Source of the DNA: JAOSJT01 sp035362335
GTDB lineage: Bacteria; Bacteroidota; Ignavibacteria; SZUA-365
DNA: 64,000 bases
Assembly (NCBI GenBank): GCA_035362335.1
Contig: DAOSDL010000002.1
Span: forward strand, 186,001-250,000
Reading direction: 5' to 3'
Part shown: positions 51,199-60,700 of the stretch, piece by piece
How the letters are laid out: every line of letters begins with the position of its first letter
Position numbering within the stretch: position 1 is the first letter of the stretch
Notes under the pieces: model-generated
The model's database searches: none
Told to the model about the DNA's origin: nothing
Seen by the model: only the letters and a program-made list of their open reading frames with translations
Made by a program: the position numbers and the translations under genes

Positions 51199-52968
51199 TC
51201 AGAGTTCGTCGAAGTTCAATTCTTCGGGACGAATTTCCAGACTCTCGGCGGCGGGAGCGTTCATCAGGCCGTGCGAAGCCAGATAGGCGTCCACCACTTC
51301 CTGATCCTTGCCCTTGAAGTATTCGACCACGGAGCACACGATTTTCTTGTTCTCCTTGTCGAACTCGATCACGCGCAGCGGAAGACTATCTCCTTCGCGG
51401 AAGCTCTCGGGGATGTTCTTCACCTGCTTGGTGGCGAGCTGCGAGGAAGGCACGAAGCCGTCCACACTCGCGGGCAATTCCACGATCACGCCCTTTTCGA
51501 TCAGGCGCACAATCTTGCCCTCGGTGTCCACGCCCACCGCGTACATGCTGGCGAACTGTTCCCAGGGATTTTCCTGCACCTGCTTGTGGCCCAGGGAAAT
51601 GCGGCGCTGGTCGGTGTCGATGCCGAGAATGACGACGTCGATGCGGTCGCCCTTCTTGACGATTTCTCCCGGGTGGCGGATTTTCTTGGTCCATGACAGA
51701 TCGGAGATGTGCACGAGACCGTCAACACCCGGCTCGAGTTCCACGAACACGCCGAAGTTGGTGAGGTTGCGCACGGTGCCGGTATGCTGCGAGCCCACCG
51801 GATATTTGGCGATGAGGTTGGACCAGGGATCCGGCTCGAGCTGCTTCATGCCGAGCGAGATCTTCTTGTCCTGCACGTCGAGATTCAGGATCACGGCATC
51901 CACCATCTGGCCCATGGCCACAACCTGTGACGGATGCTTGATGTGCTGCGTCCAGCTCATCTCGGAAATGTGAATGAGGCCCTCGATGCCCTTCTCGATC
52001 TCGATGAATGCACCGTAATCGGCCAACGACACAACCTTGCCGCGCACCTTCGTGCCGGAAGGATATTTCTGGTCGATGTTTTCCCAGGGATGCGGCTGCA
52101 ATTGCTTCATGCCGAGCGAAATGCGGCGCTTCTCCTCGTCGAAGTCCAGCACCACGACGTTGACCGTCTGGTCGAGCTTGACGATTTCCGTGGGATGATT
52201 GACACGGCCCCACGAGAGGTCGGTGATGTGCACGAGGCCGTCAACGCCACCGAGGTCGATGAACACACCGAAGTCGGCGATGGCTTTGACAATACCTTCG
52301 AGGATCTGACCCTTCTCGAGACTGTCGAGAATGGCCTTGCGCTGGCCGGCGATTTGCTCCTCGATAATGGCCTTGCGGCTGACGACGATGTTCTCGGCGG
52401 GCTGGTTGATTTTTACCACGCGCACGTCGAGGGAACGGCCAAGATAGGCATCGAAATCGCGCACGGGACGGATGTCGATCTGCGAACCGGGGAGGAAAGC
52501 ATCCACACCCAGCAGATCCATGACAATACCACCCTTGATGCGGCGGATGCAGCGACCCTGCAGAATTTCCTCGTTGTCGAAAGCTCGTTGAATGCGTTCC
52601 CAGATACGCACGAAGTCGGCACGTTTGCGCGAGAGCGTGATGTTGCCATCCTTGTTCTCGACGGACTCGAGGAACACTTCCACCTCATCACCAACGCTCA
52701 GTTCGGAGGCATTGGAAAATTCGTCGATGTCGACGATGCCTTCCGACTTGAAGCCGATATCGATCGTGACGTAATCCTTGGTCATCAGCACGATCTTGCC
52801 GGTGATGATTTCTCCCTGCTTGAGAGTGTTCAGCGTCGTCTCGTACATGGCTTTGAGCTGATCGAATTCCACGGTGCCGTATTCCTTTTTCTCGATCACG
52901 GTACCGACGGTCTTGACGATCGTGCTGTCCTGCGCGACTGCTGCGTTCGGGGTTGTTTCTTCGGACAT
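51199..52968 (-). CDS. rpsA: 30S ribosomal protein S1
   Basis: The product (589 aa) binds mRNA on the small ribosomal subunit. Six S1 OB-fold repeats are visible, several with GxVDGLVHISDLSW cores and the linker R/K-I-SLGxKQxxxxPW. The number of repeats and length fit canonical long S1. ATG 52968 is preceded by AGGAG at 6-base spacing. It ends the cmk-ispH-rpsA block, 81 bases after ispH. Confidence 0.97.
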   Translation of the reverse strand: MSEETTPNAAVAQDSTIVKTVGTVIEKKEYGTVEFDQLKAMYETTLNTLKQGEIITGKIVLMTKDYVTIDIGFKSEGIVDIDEFSNASELSVGDEVEVFLESVENKDGNITLSRKRADFVRIWERIQRAFDNEEILQGRCIRRIKGGIVMDLLGVDAFLPGSQIDIRPVRDFDAYLGRSLDVRVVKINQPAENIVVSRKAIIEEQIAGQRKAILDSLEKGQILEGIVKAIADFGVFIDLGGVDGLVHITDLSWGRVNHPTEIVKLDQTVNVVVLDFDEEKRRISLGMKQLQPHPWENIDQKYPSGTKVRGKVVSLADYGAFIEIEKGIEGLIHISEMSWTQHIKHPSQVVAMGQMVDAVILNLDVQDKKISLGMKQLEPDPWSNLIAKYPVGSQHTGTVRNLTNFGVFVELEPGVDGLVHISDLSWTKKIRHPGEIVKKGDRIDVVILGIDTDQRRISLGHKQVQENPWEQFASMYAVGVDTEGKIVRLIEKGVIVELPASVDGFVPSSQLATKQVKNIPESFREGDSLPLRVIEFDKENKKIVCSVVEYFKGKDQEVVDAYLASHGLMNAPAAESLEIRPEELNFDEL

Positions 52969-53049
52969 GAAGTCTCCTGTGTTGAACATCTCTTCGCGAC
53001 AGCGATCGCACAGTGCCACCACGCCTGCGCCCGCCGCCTGAAGCGTTGA

Positions 53050-53997
53050 TTATTCGATTGGTGATTGAATGGTGGTTTTGGTGGTGGCCTCGGTGGTAAC
53101 CTGTTCCATGGTGGAAGCGGCATGCGCCTCCACCCATTCCTTGACCTCGCGCATCAGCCAATGCGGCGTACTCGTCGCCCCGCTGATGCCGACGCTGCCG
53201 GCTCCGTCGAGCCAGCGCGGGTCGATGTCGTCGGTGTCTTCGATGAAGTGGGTGCGCGGATTCTCCTCGCGCGCGATATCGTAGAGCACCTTGCCATTGG
53301 AGCTTTTCTTGCCCGCCACGAACAGCATCACATCGTTGCGCGCGGAAAACTCCCGCAGTTTTTTCTCGCGTCCGGACACCTGCCCGCAAATCGTATCCTT
53401 GGCGTGGAAATCGGTGGCGATGTTTTCCATCGAATCCACCTGCAATTCCTTCACACGCTCCTGGAGATAAATGCGGATGTCCTGGAACACATTCTTGTCC
53501 ATGGTGGTCTGGGAAAACAGCACGGTGCGACGGCCGAGATCGACCACCCCGCGTGCCTCGTCCAGCGTTTTGATCACGATGCATTCGTCGTTGCACACGC
53601 CGCGCAGTCCGATGACCTCGGCGTGGTCGCGTTTACCGAAGATGATGACCTGCCAACCCTCGTCGTAGTACTTGCGCACACGCTCCTGCAGTTTGGTCAC
53701 GATGGGGCAGGTGGCGTCGATGAGTTCTATGCCGCGGTTGCGCGCGGCGCGATAGGTGGAGGCCGGTTCGCCATGCGCGCGAATCAGTACCTTGGTGCCG
53801 TCGGGGAGCGATTCGAGTGTCGCATGGTCGATGGTGGCCATGCCGAGTGCATCGAGGCGCTCGATTTCTTTCGGGTTGTGTATAATGTCGCCCAGGGACA
53901 CGAGCGTACTCCCCGACCGCAGTTCGGCTTCGGCGATATCGATGGTGCGTACCACGCCCCAGCAAAAACCGGCGGAGGGATCGATGGTAACCGTCAT
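53050..53997 (-). CDS. ispH: 4-hydroxy-3-methylbut-2-enyl diphosphate reductase
   Basis: The product (315 aa) is the last enzyme of the MEP isoprenoid pathway, making IPP and DMAPP at a [4Fe-4S] cluster. Cluster Cys residues are C12 (SAGFCWGV), C97 (DATCPIV) and C204 (DTICGQVSGRE). H40 (IIHNP) and H75 (RAHGEP) are the substrate histidines. Its start overlaps the cmk stop (ATGA), and rpsA follows. It implies the MEP pathway, with fni elsewhere in the window providing extra isomerase capacity. Confidence 0.97.
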   Translation of the reverse strand: MTVTIDPSAGFCWGVVRTIDIAEAELRSGSTLVSLGDIIHNPKEIERLDALGMATIDHATLESLPDGTKVLIRAHGEPASTYRAARNRGIELIDATCPIVTKLQERVRKYYDEGWQVIIFGKRDHAEVIGLRGVCNDECIVIKTLDEARGVVDLGRRTVLFSQTTMDKNVFQDIRIYLQERVKELQVDSMENIATDFHAKDTICGQVSGREKKLREFSARNDVMLFVAGKKSSNGKVLYDIAREENPRTHFIEDTDDIDPRWLDGAGSVGISGATSTPHWLMREVKEWVEAHAASTMEQVTTEATTKTTIQSPIE

Positions 53998-54710
53998 GAG
54001 AGTTGTCCTTTCTGGAATTGGTCGATTCTCTTTCGTACCAAACCCAGAATCATCGTGACTTGTTCATCGATGGTCGTATTCGTGGTCTCGACTTCGATAG
54101 CATCGCGCGACTTGCGCAGTGGCGAATGCTCGCGTGTGGAGTCGTTCGCGTCGCGCTCCTCGATCTCGCGACGTATCGTGGCCTCATCGGCGGGAATGCC
54201 GAGTTGCTCGAGTTGCAAGCGGCGCCTGCGGGCGCGGGTTTCCACATCGGCGACGAGGAAAATCTTGCAGGGCGAATCCGGAAACACCACCGTACCGATG
54301 TCCCGTCCCTCCAGAATCGCTCCGTCACAATCCACTGCCGCCTCGCGCTGCAAATTCACCATGGCCTCGCGCACACAGGAAATCACGCTGATATCGCTGG
54401 CGGCGCGGGACATTTCCTGCGTACGTATGCGGTCCTCCACATTCACGCCGTTAAGCAAGGTGCGCTGATTGCCATCCACCCGCTCCAATCGAATGCGCAC
54501 ATCCGGCAGCAAGGGACAAATCGTGGCAGGGGTGAATTCCCGCACGCCCCGATCGAGCGCGAACAGCGCCACGGCGCGGTACATCGCGCCTGTGTCGATG
54601 TAAAGGAAGCCCAATTCCCGCGCCAGGGCCTTGGCCGTGGTGGTTTTACCTGACCCGGCCGGTCCGTCGATGGCGATAATGAAGGGCGAATGTTTCGGCA
54701 CAATCGTCAT
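53994..54710 (-). CDS. cmk: Cytidylate kinase
   Basis: The product (238 aa) phosphorylates CMP/dCMP. The P-loop is GPAGSGKTT at 16-24, with YIDTGAMYRAVAL and GRDIGTVVFPDS also conserved. It leads the cmk-ispH-rpsA operon and overlaps ispH by 4 bases. No Shine-Dalgarno precedes the ATG, and the likely transcript start lies only a few bases upstream. Confidence 0.97.
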   Translation of the reverse strand: MTIVPKHSPFIIAIDGPAGSGKTTTAKALARELGFLYIDTGAMYRAVALFALDRGVREFTPATICPLLPDVRIRLERVDGNQRTLLNGVNVEDRIRTQEMSRAASDISVISCVREAMVNLQREAAVDCDGAILEGRDIGTVVFPDSPCKIFLVADVETRARRRRLQLEQLGIPADEATIRREIEERDANDSTREHSPLRKSRDAIEVETTNTTIDEQVTMILGLVRKRIDQFQKGQLS

Positions 54711-54719
54711 AAGTAAGGA

Positions 54720-54748
54720 AAATTATTGAAGTTCCGGCAGGAAAGCAA
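54720..54748 (-). promoter_or_regulatory. Promoter of cmk-ispH-rpsA
   Basis: On the minus strand TTGCTT (54743-54748), 17 bases, then TAATTT (54720-54725). The expected start lies about 3 bases from the cmk ATG, so the mRNA would be almost leaderless. Confidence 0.5.
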
Positions 54749-55152
54749 GTGTTTCTTCTTTGCGGATGCGGATCACGCCCCGCCGTTCGCGCCAAGTCCC
54801 GCACCCGGCGTAGGCGCTGCTGAACAGACTCAACCAGAAGATCCGCCCCGGCGGAGCAGCGCCGGGCACGAGTCTTCGAGATGGTGCAAACTGCATATTG
54901 CCCGGAGTGGAACACCCCCGGTCCGCAAAGCCAGATTCGGGCCGAAGTCTTTCGCCCATCGTCGCGGGTGGCGGGATTTCGGCACGCTTCGCCGATTTCG
55001 CTGCTCGCCATGTTGTCATATTGCATCTTGACGTGAAAATGCCGAAATTCCCTCCTGTCGGATTACGGCAGTTTCTTGTCTGTTTTTCCACATCCTTCAA
55101 ACGCATCACACTCGAATCCAGCAGCCGCCCACACCTAGAAAGGAAGTCGCCT
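54749..55152. other. Divergent intergenic region between cmk and the Omp28-like gene
   Basis: About 400 bases with no coding sign. A Shine-Dalgarno-like AAAGGAAG lies just before ATG 55153. I could not find a convincing promoter for the right-hand gene; TTGCAT-N17-GAAATT at 55021-55049 is the best weak match. Confidence 0.55.
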
Positions 55153-56553
55153 ATGCGTACCTTGCTTCGCAGTATTCCGCTGGTCGCACTCGTCTTGCTG
55201 CCCTGTCTCGTTCAGGCGCAGACCACCCGCACCACGCTTCTCGAGCAGTTCACCGGCACCTGGTGCCAATGGTGCCCTTACGGCGCCGATACCATCAATG
55301 TGCTGCTCCAGCAAATTCCGAACGCCCGGGCAGTGGCCCACCATACAGGCAACAACGAGCCCATGTCGACCGCCGAGACGGAGACGATCGCGCAGCACCT
55401 GCTCGTCAATTCCTGGCCTTCCGGGGCGATTGACCGCCTGCTCGTCAACCTCCCCACCGGCGGCGCGGCCATCGCCATCAGCCGCACGTATTGGAGGCAA
55501 GTGCTGACTTCCCGCGCGCAAAGCACCGCTCCGCTCTCCATCGCGGTGGCGGGCACGTGGAATCCCGACAACAGGGAACTCGCATTCACCGTCACCATGA
55601 ACATCCTGCAGGATATGCAGGGCGAGTTCTACCTCAATGCGCATCTGAATGAGGACAGTCTGAATTACGCCCAGCTGAAGAACGTAAGCGGTTCGGTGAT
55701 TTCGCTGAATCCCTATTATCACAGACGCGTCACACGCAAGATGATTTCCGGCGTGTACGGCACCACGCTCACCACGACCGGCTTTACCAATGGCCAGGTG
55801 GTGACGCAGCAGTACACCTACTCCGTGCCTGCCAACTACAATATCGCGAATTGCCGGTTGACGGTGTTCCTTACGACAAAGGTGACGCTCAACGTCAATG
55901 GTTCCCCGCGCGCCTTCAACATGGCCGTGCAGCAGGCATGGCAGGAGCCCGTACTCAACGTGATGTCGGTGATCCCGGTGGAACTCGTCTCCTTCCACGG
56001 CGCACAGGTCAACGACGGCGTCCGCCTCGAATGGCGCACTGCCACCGAGAGCAACAATCGCGGCTGGTTCATCGAGCGTCGTGAAAACGAAGGTTCCTGG
56101 AACGATCTCGGCTTTGTCGGCGGCCGCGGCACCACGCATGAGCAGCAGCAGTACGAGTACTTCGACAGCGGCGTGCGCAGTGGCAATACCTACGATTACC
56201 GCCTCCGCCAGGTGGATTTCGACGGCACCATCGAGCGCTCGGACATCATGCGCGTGATGGTTGCGCCCACGCCCACGGCGACGCGCATGCTGCCGAACTA
56301 TCCGAATCCCTTCAATCCCAGCACCACCATTGTCGTGGAACTGGCCGAGCAAAGCGACGTCAACGTGACCATTTACGACATGCTGGGCCGTCACATCCGC
56401 ACCCTGGTTTCCGGTGTGCGCGAAGCGGGCGGTCATATGTTCGAGTGGGACGGTACCGACGCCAATGGCAATCCGGTGGAATCGGGCATGTACTTCGCCC
56501 GCATGATCACCCCCACGCATACCGCGACGCAGCAGATGCAACTGAGCAAATAA
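55153..56553 (+). CDS. Omp28-like secreted protein with T9SS sorting domain
   Basis: The product (466 aa) has a signal peptide ending VQAQ. An N-terminal Omp28/thioredoxin-like domain carries EQFTGTWCQWCPYG (CxxC) near residues 30-45. A central beta domain is followed by PVELVSFHGAQ, an FN3-like module common in such cargo. The C-terminal T9SS type A domain (about 380-466) has NYPNPFNPSTTI, VTIYDMLGRHIRTL, a G-rich loop and GMYFARM. It should be exported through T9SS and fixed at the surface. A hairpin follows directly. Confidence 0.9.
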   Translation: MRTLLRSIPLVALVLLPCLVQAQTTRTTLLEQFTGTWCQWCPYGADTINVLLQQIPNARAVAHHTGNNEPMSTAETETIAQHLLVNSWPSGAIDRLLVNLPTGGAAIAISRTYWRQVLTSRAQSTAPLSIAVAGTWNPDNRELAFTVTMNILQDMQGEFYLNAHLNEDSLNYAQLKNVSGSVISLNPYYHRRVTRKMISGVYGTTLTTTGFTNGQVVTQQYTYSVPANYNIANCRLTVFLTTKVTLNVNGSPRAFNMAVQQAWQEPVLNVMSVIPVELVSFHGAQVNDGVRLEWRTATESNNRGWFIERRENEGSWNDLGFVGGRGTTHEQQQYEYFDSGVRSGNTYDYRLRQVDFDGTIERSDIMRVMVAPTPTATRMLPNYPNPFNPSTTIVVELAEQSDVNVTIYDMLGRHIRTLVSGVREAGGHMFEWDGTDANGNPVESGMYFARMITPTHTATQQMQLSK

Positions 56554-56580
56554 GCGACGCGCATTCCGATCTCAACACAA

Positions 56581-56612
56581 ACGTCCCGGCCTCGGCCGGG
56601 ACGTTTTCGTTT
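56581..56612 (+). terminator. Terminator of the Omp28-like gene
   Basis: ACGTCCCGGCC and GGCCGGGACGT form a GC-rich stem with a tiny loop. TTTTCGTTTAAC follows. It lies 28 bases after the stop. Confidence 0.85.
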
Positions 56613-56652
56613 AACGACATGCAGGCTCCGTCAATGCTGGATGCATGCTCCG

Positions 56653-57141
56653 TCAATGCTTGAGCATACGATGGAGTGTCGCCACCAATTCCGATTGATT
56701 GGAGGTGATGCGATGGCCGCAGTGCGCTTGCTGTCCCTCTTTCGCCTTGCGTGTGTCCGCCCCGATACATTCACAGCCCACGATGGCGCCGTTGTTCGCG
56801 TACATGAAGCGGCAGTCCGCGCACGCCGTTGGCGAACAGGCATGGGCTTCGCCCTGCACTGGCAGCAGTACCTTCCCGTCCTCGATCCGGCATTCGTACG
56901 CCCGCAGCACGCCATCATCGCAGTGGGCAACGAGATAGGGTCGAGCGAGTGTTTCCACAAGCAGAATCTGAACGGTGAACGCACCATCCTCAGCGCGTAC
57001 AATAGCTTTCTTCAGCATCGCGTCATCCACCGACAACACCACCGCGTCGTCCATCATTTCTGCGATGGTTATCGCATCCTGCGCAGCCGCCCCATGCAGC
57101 GCTGTCAGGAACAGCGCCAACAGCACTACCCACGTCCTCAT
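56653..57141 (-). CDS. Small secreted Cys-rich protein of unknown function
   Basis: The product (162 aa) has a signal peptide (VVLLALFLTALHGAAAQ). The C-terminal half holds several Cys, including CSPTACADC and GCECIG, possibly for metal or disulfides. I recognise no family. AGGAGGAGG lies 6 bases before ATG 57141, an unusually strong site here. It converges on the Omp28-like gene and ends near its terminator. Confidence 0.65.
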   Translation of the reverse strand: MRTWVVLLALFLTALHGAAAQDAITIAEMMDDAVVLSVDDAMLKKAIVRAEDGAFTVQILLVETLARPYLVAHCDDGVLRAYECRIEDGKVLLPVQGEAHACSPTACADCRFMYANNGAIVGCECIGADTRKAKEGQQAHCGHRITSNQSELVATLHRMLKH

Positions 57142-57243
57142 CGAGCACCTCCTCCTGCTTACATGTTCATCAGACTGGAACGCCCGAAATCTACACAACC
57201 CGCACAGTCCACGCAAACCCATACCTCAGGCAATTTCCTCAGG

Positions 57244-57285
57244 CGAATTCCTCACGCGAATTCCATATACGAATTCCTCACGCGA
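57244..57285. repeat. 16-bp direct repeat
   Basis: CGAATTCCTCACGCGA occurs exactly at 57244-57259 and 57270-57285, 26 bases apart. A degenerate copy, CAATTTCCTCAGGCGA, lies at 57231-57246. Confidence 0.85.
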
Positions 57286-57428
57286 GGCCGCGAAGCAGCG
57301 AAGGCTATGACGAATAACCGACGGCCATCTCCACGCACACATGCACAGCATCAAGACTCACATACTCCGGCATCTCTCCCCTATCCAACGACAAGCACAA
57401 ACTCCGCCCCTTCCGACCCCAACCCAAT

Positions 57429-57452
57429 CTTCGCGCCTTCGCGCCTTCGCGT
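57429..57452. repeat. Intergenic repeat array C: three 8-nt units
   Basis: CTTCGCGC, CTTCGCGC and CTTCGCGT lie in tandem, followed by a G/C-rich stretch. Similar in style to arrays at 43.7 and 46.0 kb. Confidence 0.7.
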
Positions 57453-57481
57453 GAGCGAATTCGGACCTCGCCACAAACGCA

Positions 57482-57514
57482 AAAACGGCGAAACCGTGTA
57501 GATTTCGCCGTTTT
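57482..57514 (-). terminator. tRNA-Gln terminator
   Basis: AAAACGGCGAAA and TTTCGCCGTTTT form a 12-bp stem with a 9-base loop. It starts 5 bases beyond the tRNA 3' end. On the minus strand a T-run completes it. Confidence 0.88.
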
Positions 57515-57518
57515 CCTG

Positions 57519-57591
57519 CTGCCCCTCTAGGGCTCGAACCTAGACTTTCCTGATCCAGAGTCAGGCGTGTTGCCAATTACACCAAGGGGCA
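57519..57591 (-). tRNA. tRNA-Gln(CUG)
   Basis: A full cloverleaf is visible. The acceptor TGCCCCT pairs with AGGGGCA (7 bp), D-stem GTGT/ACAC closes the 8-base loop AATTGGCA, the anticodon stem CCTGA/TCAGG holds CTCTGGA with anticodon CTG (34-36), and T-stem CTAGG/CCTAG has loop TTCGAGC. Position 1:72 is U:A, as in bacterial tRNA-Gln, position 73 is G, and there is no base 20a. CCA is not encoded (CAG follows). Confidence 0.95.
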
Positions 57592-57607
57592 ATCACAAAG
57601 ACTAACT

Positions 57608-57636
57608 AATATAGCACACCGGATCGTCCGGGTCAA
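57608..57636 (-). promoter_or_regulatory. Promoter of tRNA-Gln
   Basis: On the minus strand TTGACC (57631-57636), exactly 17 bases, then TATATT (57608-57613) with an upstream TGC. The implied start gives a leader of about 10 bases. This is the cleanest promoter in the window. Confidence 0.8.
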
Positions 57637-57740
57637 GTCTGCGGAGGAAAAAATCTGCTGTTCGGAATCTTTCGATATTCCGATAGTCCGATCCTGAATA
57701 CGGATGTCGCCACTCACACCGCTGCCGCGCGTACCCGCGC

Positions 57741-60700
57741 TCAGCGCAAGACACTGAATCGCCCCACCTGCTCGATGTCCTCGCCGGCGAGACGCACGCG
57801 CAACTTGAAGAAATACACGCCGTTCGCCAAGGCGTCTCCATCCTCGTCGCGGCCATCCCACGGTATGCGGTTGAACCCGATGCGCAGCTGAGCCGCGTCC
57901 ACATCCATGCTGCGCACAAGACGTCCCGCGAGCGTGTATACGCGCAGCTCGGCGGACAACGGCGGCTCGGCACCGGTGCAGCGGAAGGTGATGTCCATCG
58001 GACCCCGCGTCGGACTGGGCCAGGGCAGCACCTGATCGATGCGCGCCGTGCGCGTCACGTAGAATCGCACCTGATACGGTATGCTGTCGGCAGCATTGCC
58101 GCTGGCGTCCTTGCCCGACACCGAAAGAAAATGCAGGCCGTCCGACAAGGTGGGCACGTACAGCACACGGACTTTCTCCGAACCATCCATCCCGATGCTG
58201 AGCTGCGCCGCAGGATCGCTGGCCAACCACACGCGACGCCCATCCAAAAACACCTGCACAGCGCTGGTATCGGTTACCGGCAGCGGCGAAGCATCCCGCA
58301 GGACGATGCCGATGGTCGGCCTCGGCGACACGTAATCGTTGTTGGCGATGCGCGTCCCGTCAAACAGGACCTCCAACTCGGGTGTTTCACCGTCGCGTCC
58401 CGAACGGAATTCGCGCGAGTATACATTGTTCGCGCGGTAATACTCCACCACGGTGTTCGCCGCATCGAGCGAGACCTCGTAACTCATGCTCCCCCGCCGA
58501 CCCGCCGTGGGTAAAGCGAAATCCATCACCCGCGATGACCCGACCGCGATTCCGTCAATGGACAAGGGCACCCCTTCCTCGCCGGGAATACGCAGCAACG
58601 CGGTGAACGGCCCGCTGTCCACGCGCCCGGCGTTGTGCGCCTCCACGCGCACCCGCATGGGCTCGCCCTCGAGCACCGAATCGCGTTCGCTGCGCACCAC
58701 CTGCGAGGTGATGCCTATTTCGGGGAAACGCGACTGATAGTCCAGCGATAGTCCCCGCAGCACGGGTCCTCCACTTCCCTGCGGATCGCGTACGCGCAGG
58801 GCGATGCGCGGGAAAGGCTGCGCCGGGAAACGCACGCCCGACACGTCCACGGCCTGTCCTGCCGGCACGGCCTCGAAGGCGGCGAGCACGGTGTCGCGCC
58901 CTGCCACATCCCGCGCCAGCACGCGCACATCCACCGCGGCGCCGTCGGGAGCGAGGTCGCCGCTCCATGCGAGAGCGCCCATCACATTCACCGGCGCCAG
59001 GCCCTGCGTGATGCACCATCCTTCACGCGCACGCACTTCGATGGTGTCGCGGAAAAATACCGCACCCAGCACGAGATGCATCTCCCGCGCTGCGGACGCG
59101 CGCGCGCGCGATGCGATGAGCGCGTAGCTGTCGCGAAATCCGAGGCTGTCGATAAGTGTCGCTCCGAAGCGCTTCAACTCGTTGCGCAGCTCGGGGATGA
59201 TGTTGCTGCCGTTGGGAGAAACCGGAGGATATCCATTGGCGTCGTCCAGCACGGCGACAAGCAGGATATGATCATCCGGAATTCCGCGCAGATAGGCCGC
59301 CATGTCCGTCGCCACCGATGCATCGACGTAAGTATCGAAATTGCGTGTGGCCACAACATCGCCGAATACCGGTTCCACCACGGCGATGTTGAAGCCGCGG
59401 CTGTTGGGACTCACATCGGTGTCCCCGACGCGGGTGATGGCGGTGCGAAACGGTCCGTTGAATCCACCGGAAGCCACCTCCAGCTCCAGCGTCCTCGTAC
59501 CCAGTCGCAGCGCCCCTTCTGCGTCCAGTCGCATCGCGGTCAGGGCCAGTTGACGCAGCTGTCCACTGTCACTCTGCCACCACATGTCGTCTCTGCCCGT
59601 GGCTGCCAGCCGGAAGGCACGCGTGGGAGACCAACCGCCCGACACGCCGTCTGTGAGCATGCGGGCACGCCAGTACAACACAACGTTTCCTGGCAATCCC
59701 CCGAGCGCGAGCCGCGTGTACACGTCCTCGATGTCGCGCTGCGCTCGCAACACCCCTGTGGCGAAATCGGGACGCGGGGCGCATTCCACCTCCACAGTGA
59801 TGCTCCCCGATTCGGGAATGCTGGAAGGATTCGCCAGCACGAATTCCACCGCACGCCCCTCGGGCAGCACGGCATGATTCAGAGGAAAAATTTGCGCGAT
59901 TCCGCGCGGCTGTACCGTCTTGACCAACACAGCCACGTTGTTGTCCTCACGCTGCTCGGCGACCTCATCCCGCGCGTCCACGGTGATTTCAACATCCACC
60001 ACGCCTTCGACGCCGGCGAAATCGTATTCCCATTCCATCGGCAATGCCACTGCGAAGGGGGCGACACGTCGGCGTTCGCTGTGCGCCACCTCGCCGTCGC
60101 CGCGCACGCGCAGCAGCACATCCACACTATCGCTCATGCACAGTCCCACATTGCGCAACACCGCGCGGATGCGAGCGGGCTGCTGTTCGGTGAGAATGTC
60201 CGGCTCGGTAACGATGTCCTCCGGACGCACAAGTAACTCCGGTCCCCGCGCCATCATCACATGCGTGGCGGGATCACCAAGAATGCAGAGTTGGTCGCTG
60301 GTGTTGATCGTGCTGCGATCACCCGTGCCGAACGCCCGGATGAGTTCGCGCTTGCCCGCCAGCAGGATTTCGCCCCAACTCCGCAATCCGCTGTCCACCA
60401 GCGCGCGCAGCATGCCCCTGCTCACCACGTAATCGTAGCCGATGATACCGAGCCCGGCTGTCCCGAGCGAGGCGATGGCCCCGTTCTCGGGGGCGAGAAC
60501 GAAGCGCTCGTTGAGTCCCGTTTCAAAGGGTTCGGCAAAATGGGCGGTATTGCAGGACATGGTGGCGAACAGCATGTACCGGCCTTTGTTGGAGAAAATG
60601 TCCGGACGCTCGATGCCCACGTCGATCACGCGCGTTCCGCCATGTCCCGAGAAGTAGAACATCGACACACCTTGATTCACCTCGTGAATCAGCGTGTCGA

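Larger units (their letters stand above)
57142..57518. other. Intergenic region with short repeats and the tRNA terminator
   Basis: No gene is visible in these 377 bases. They contain a 16-bp direct repeat (57244-57285), an 8-nt array (57429-57452) and the tRNA-Gln terminator. Confidence 0.6.
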
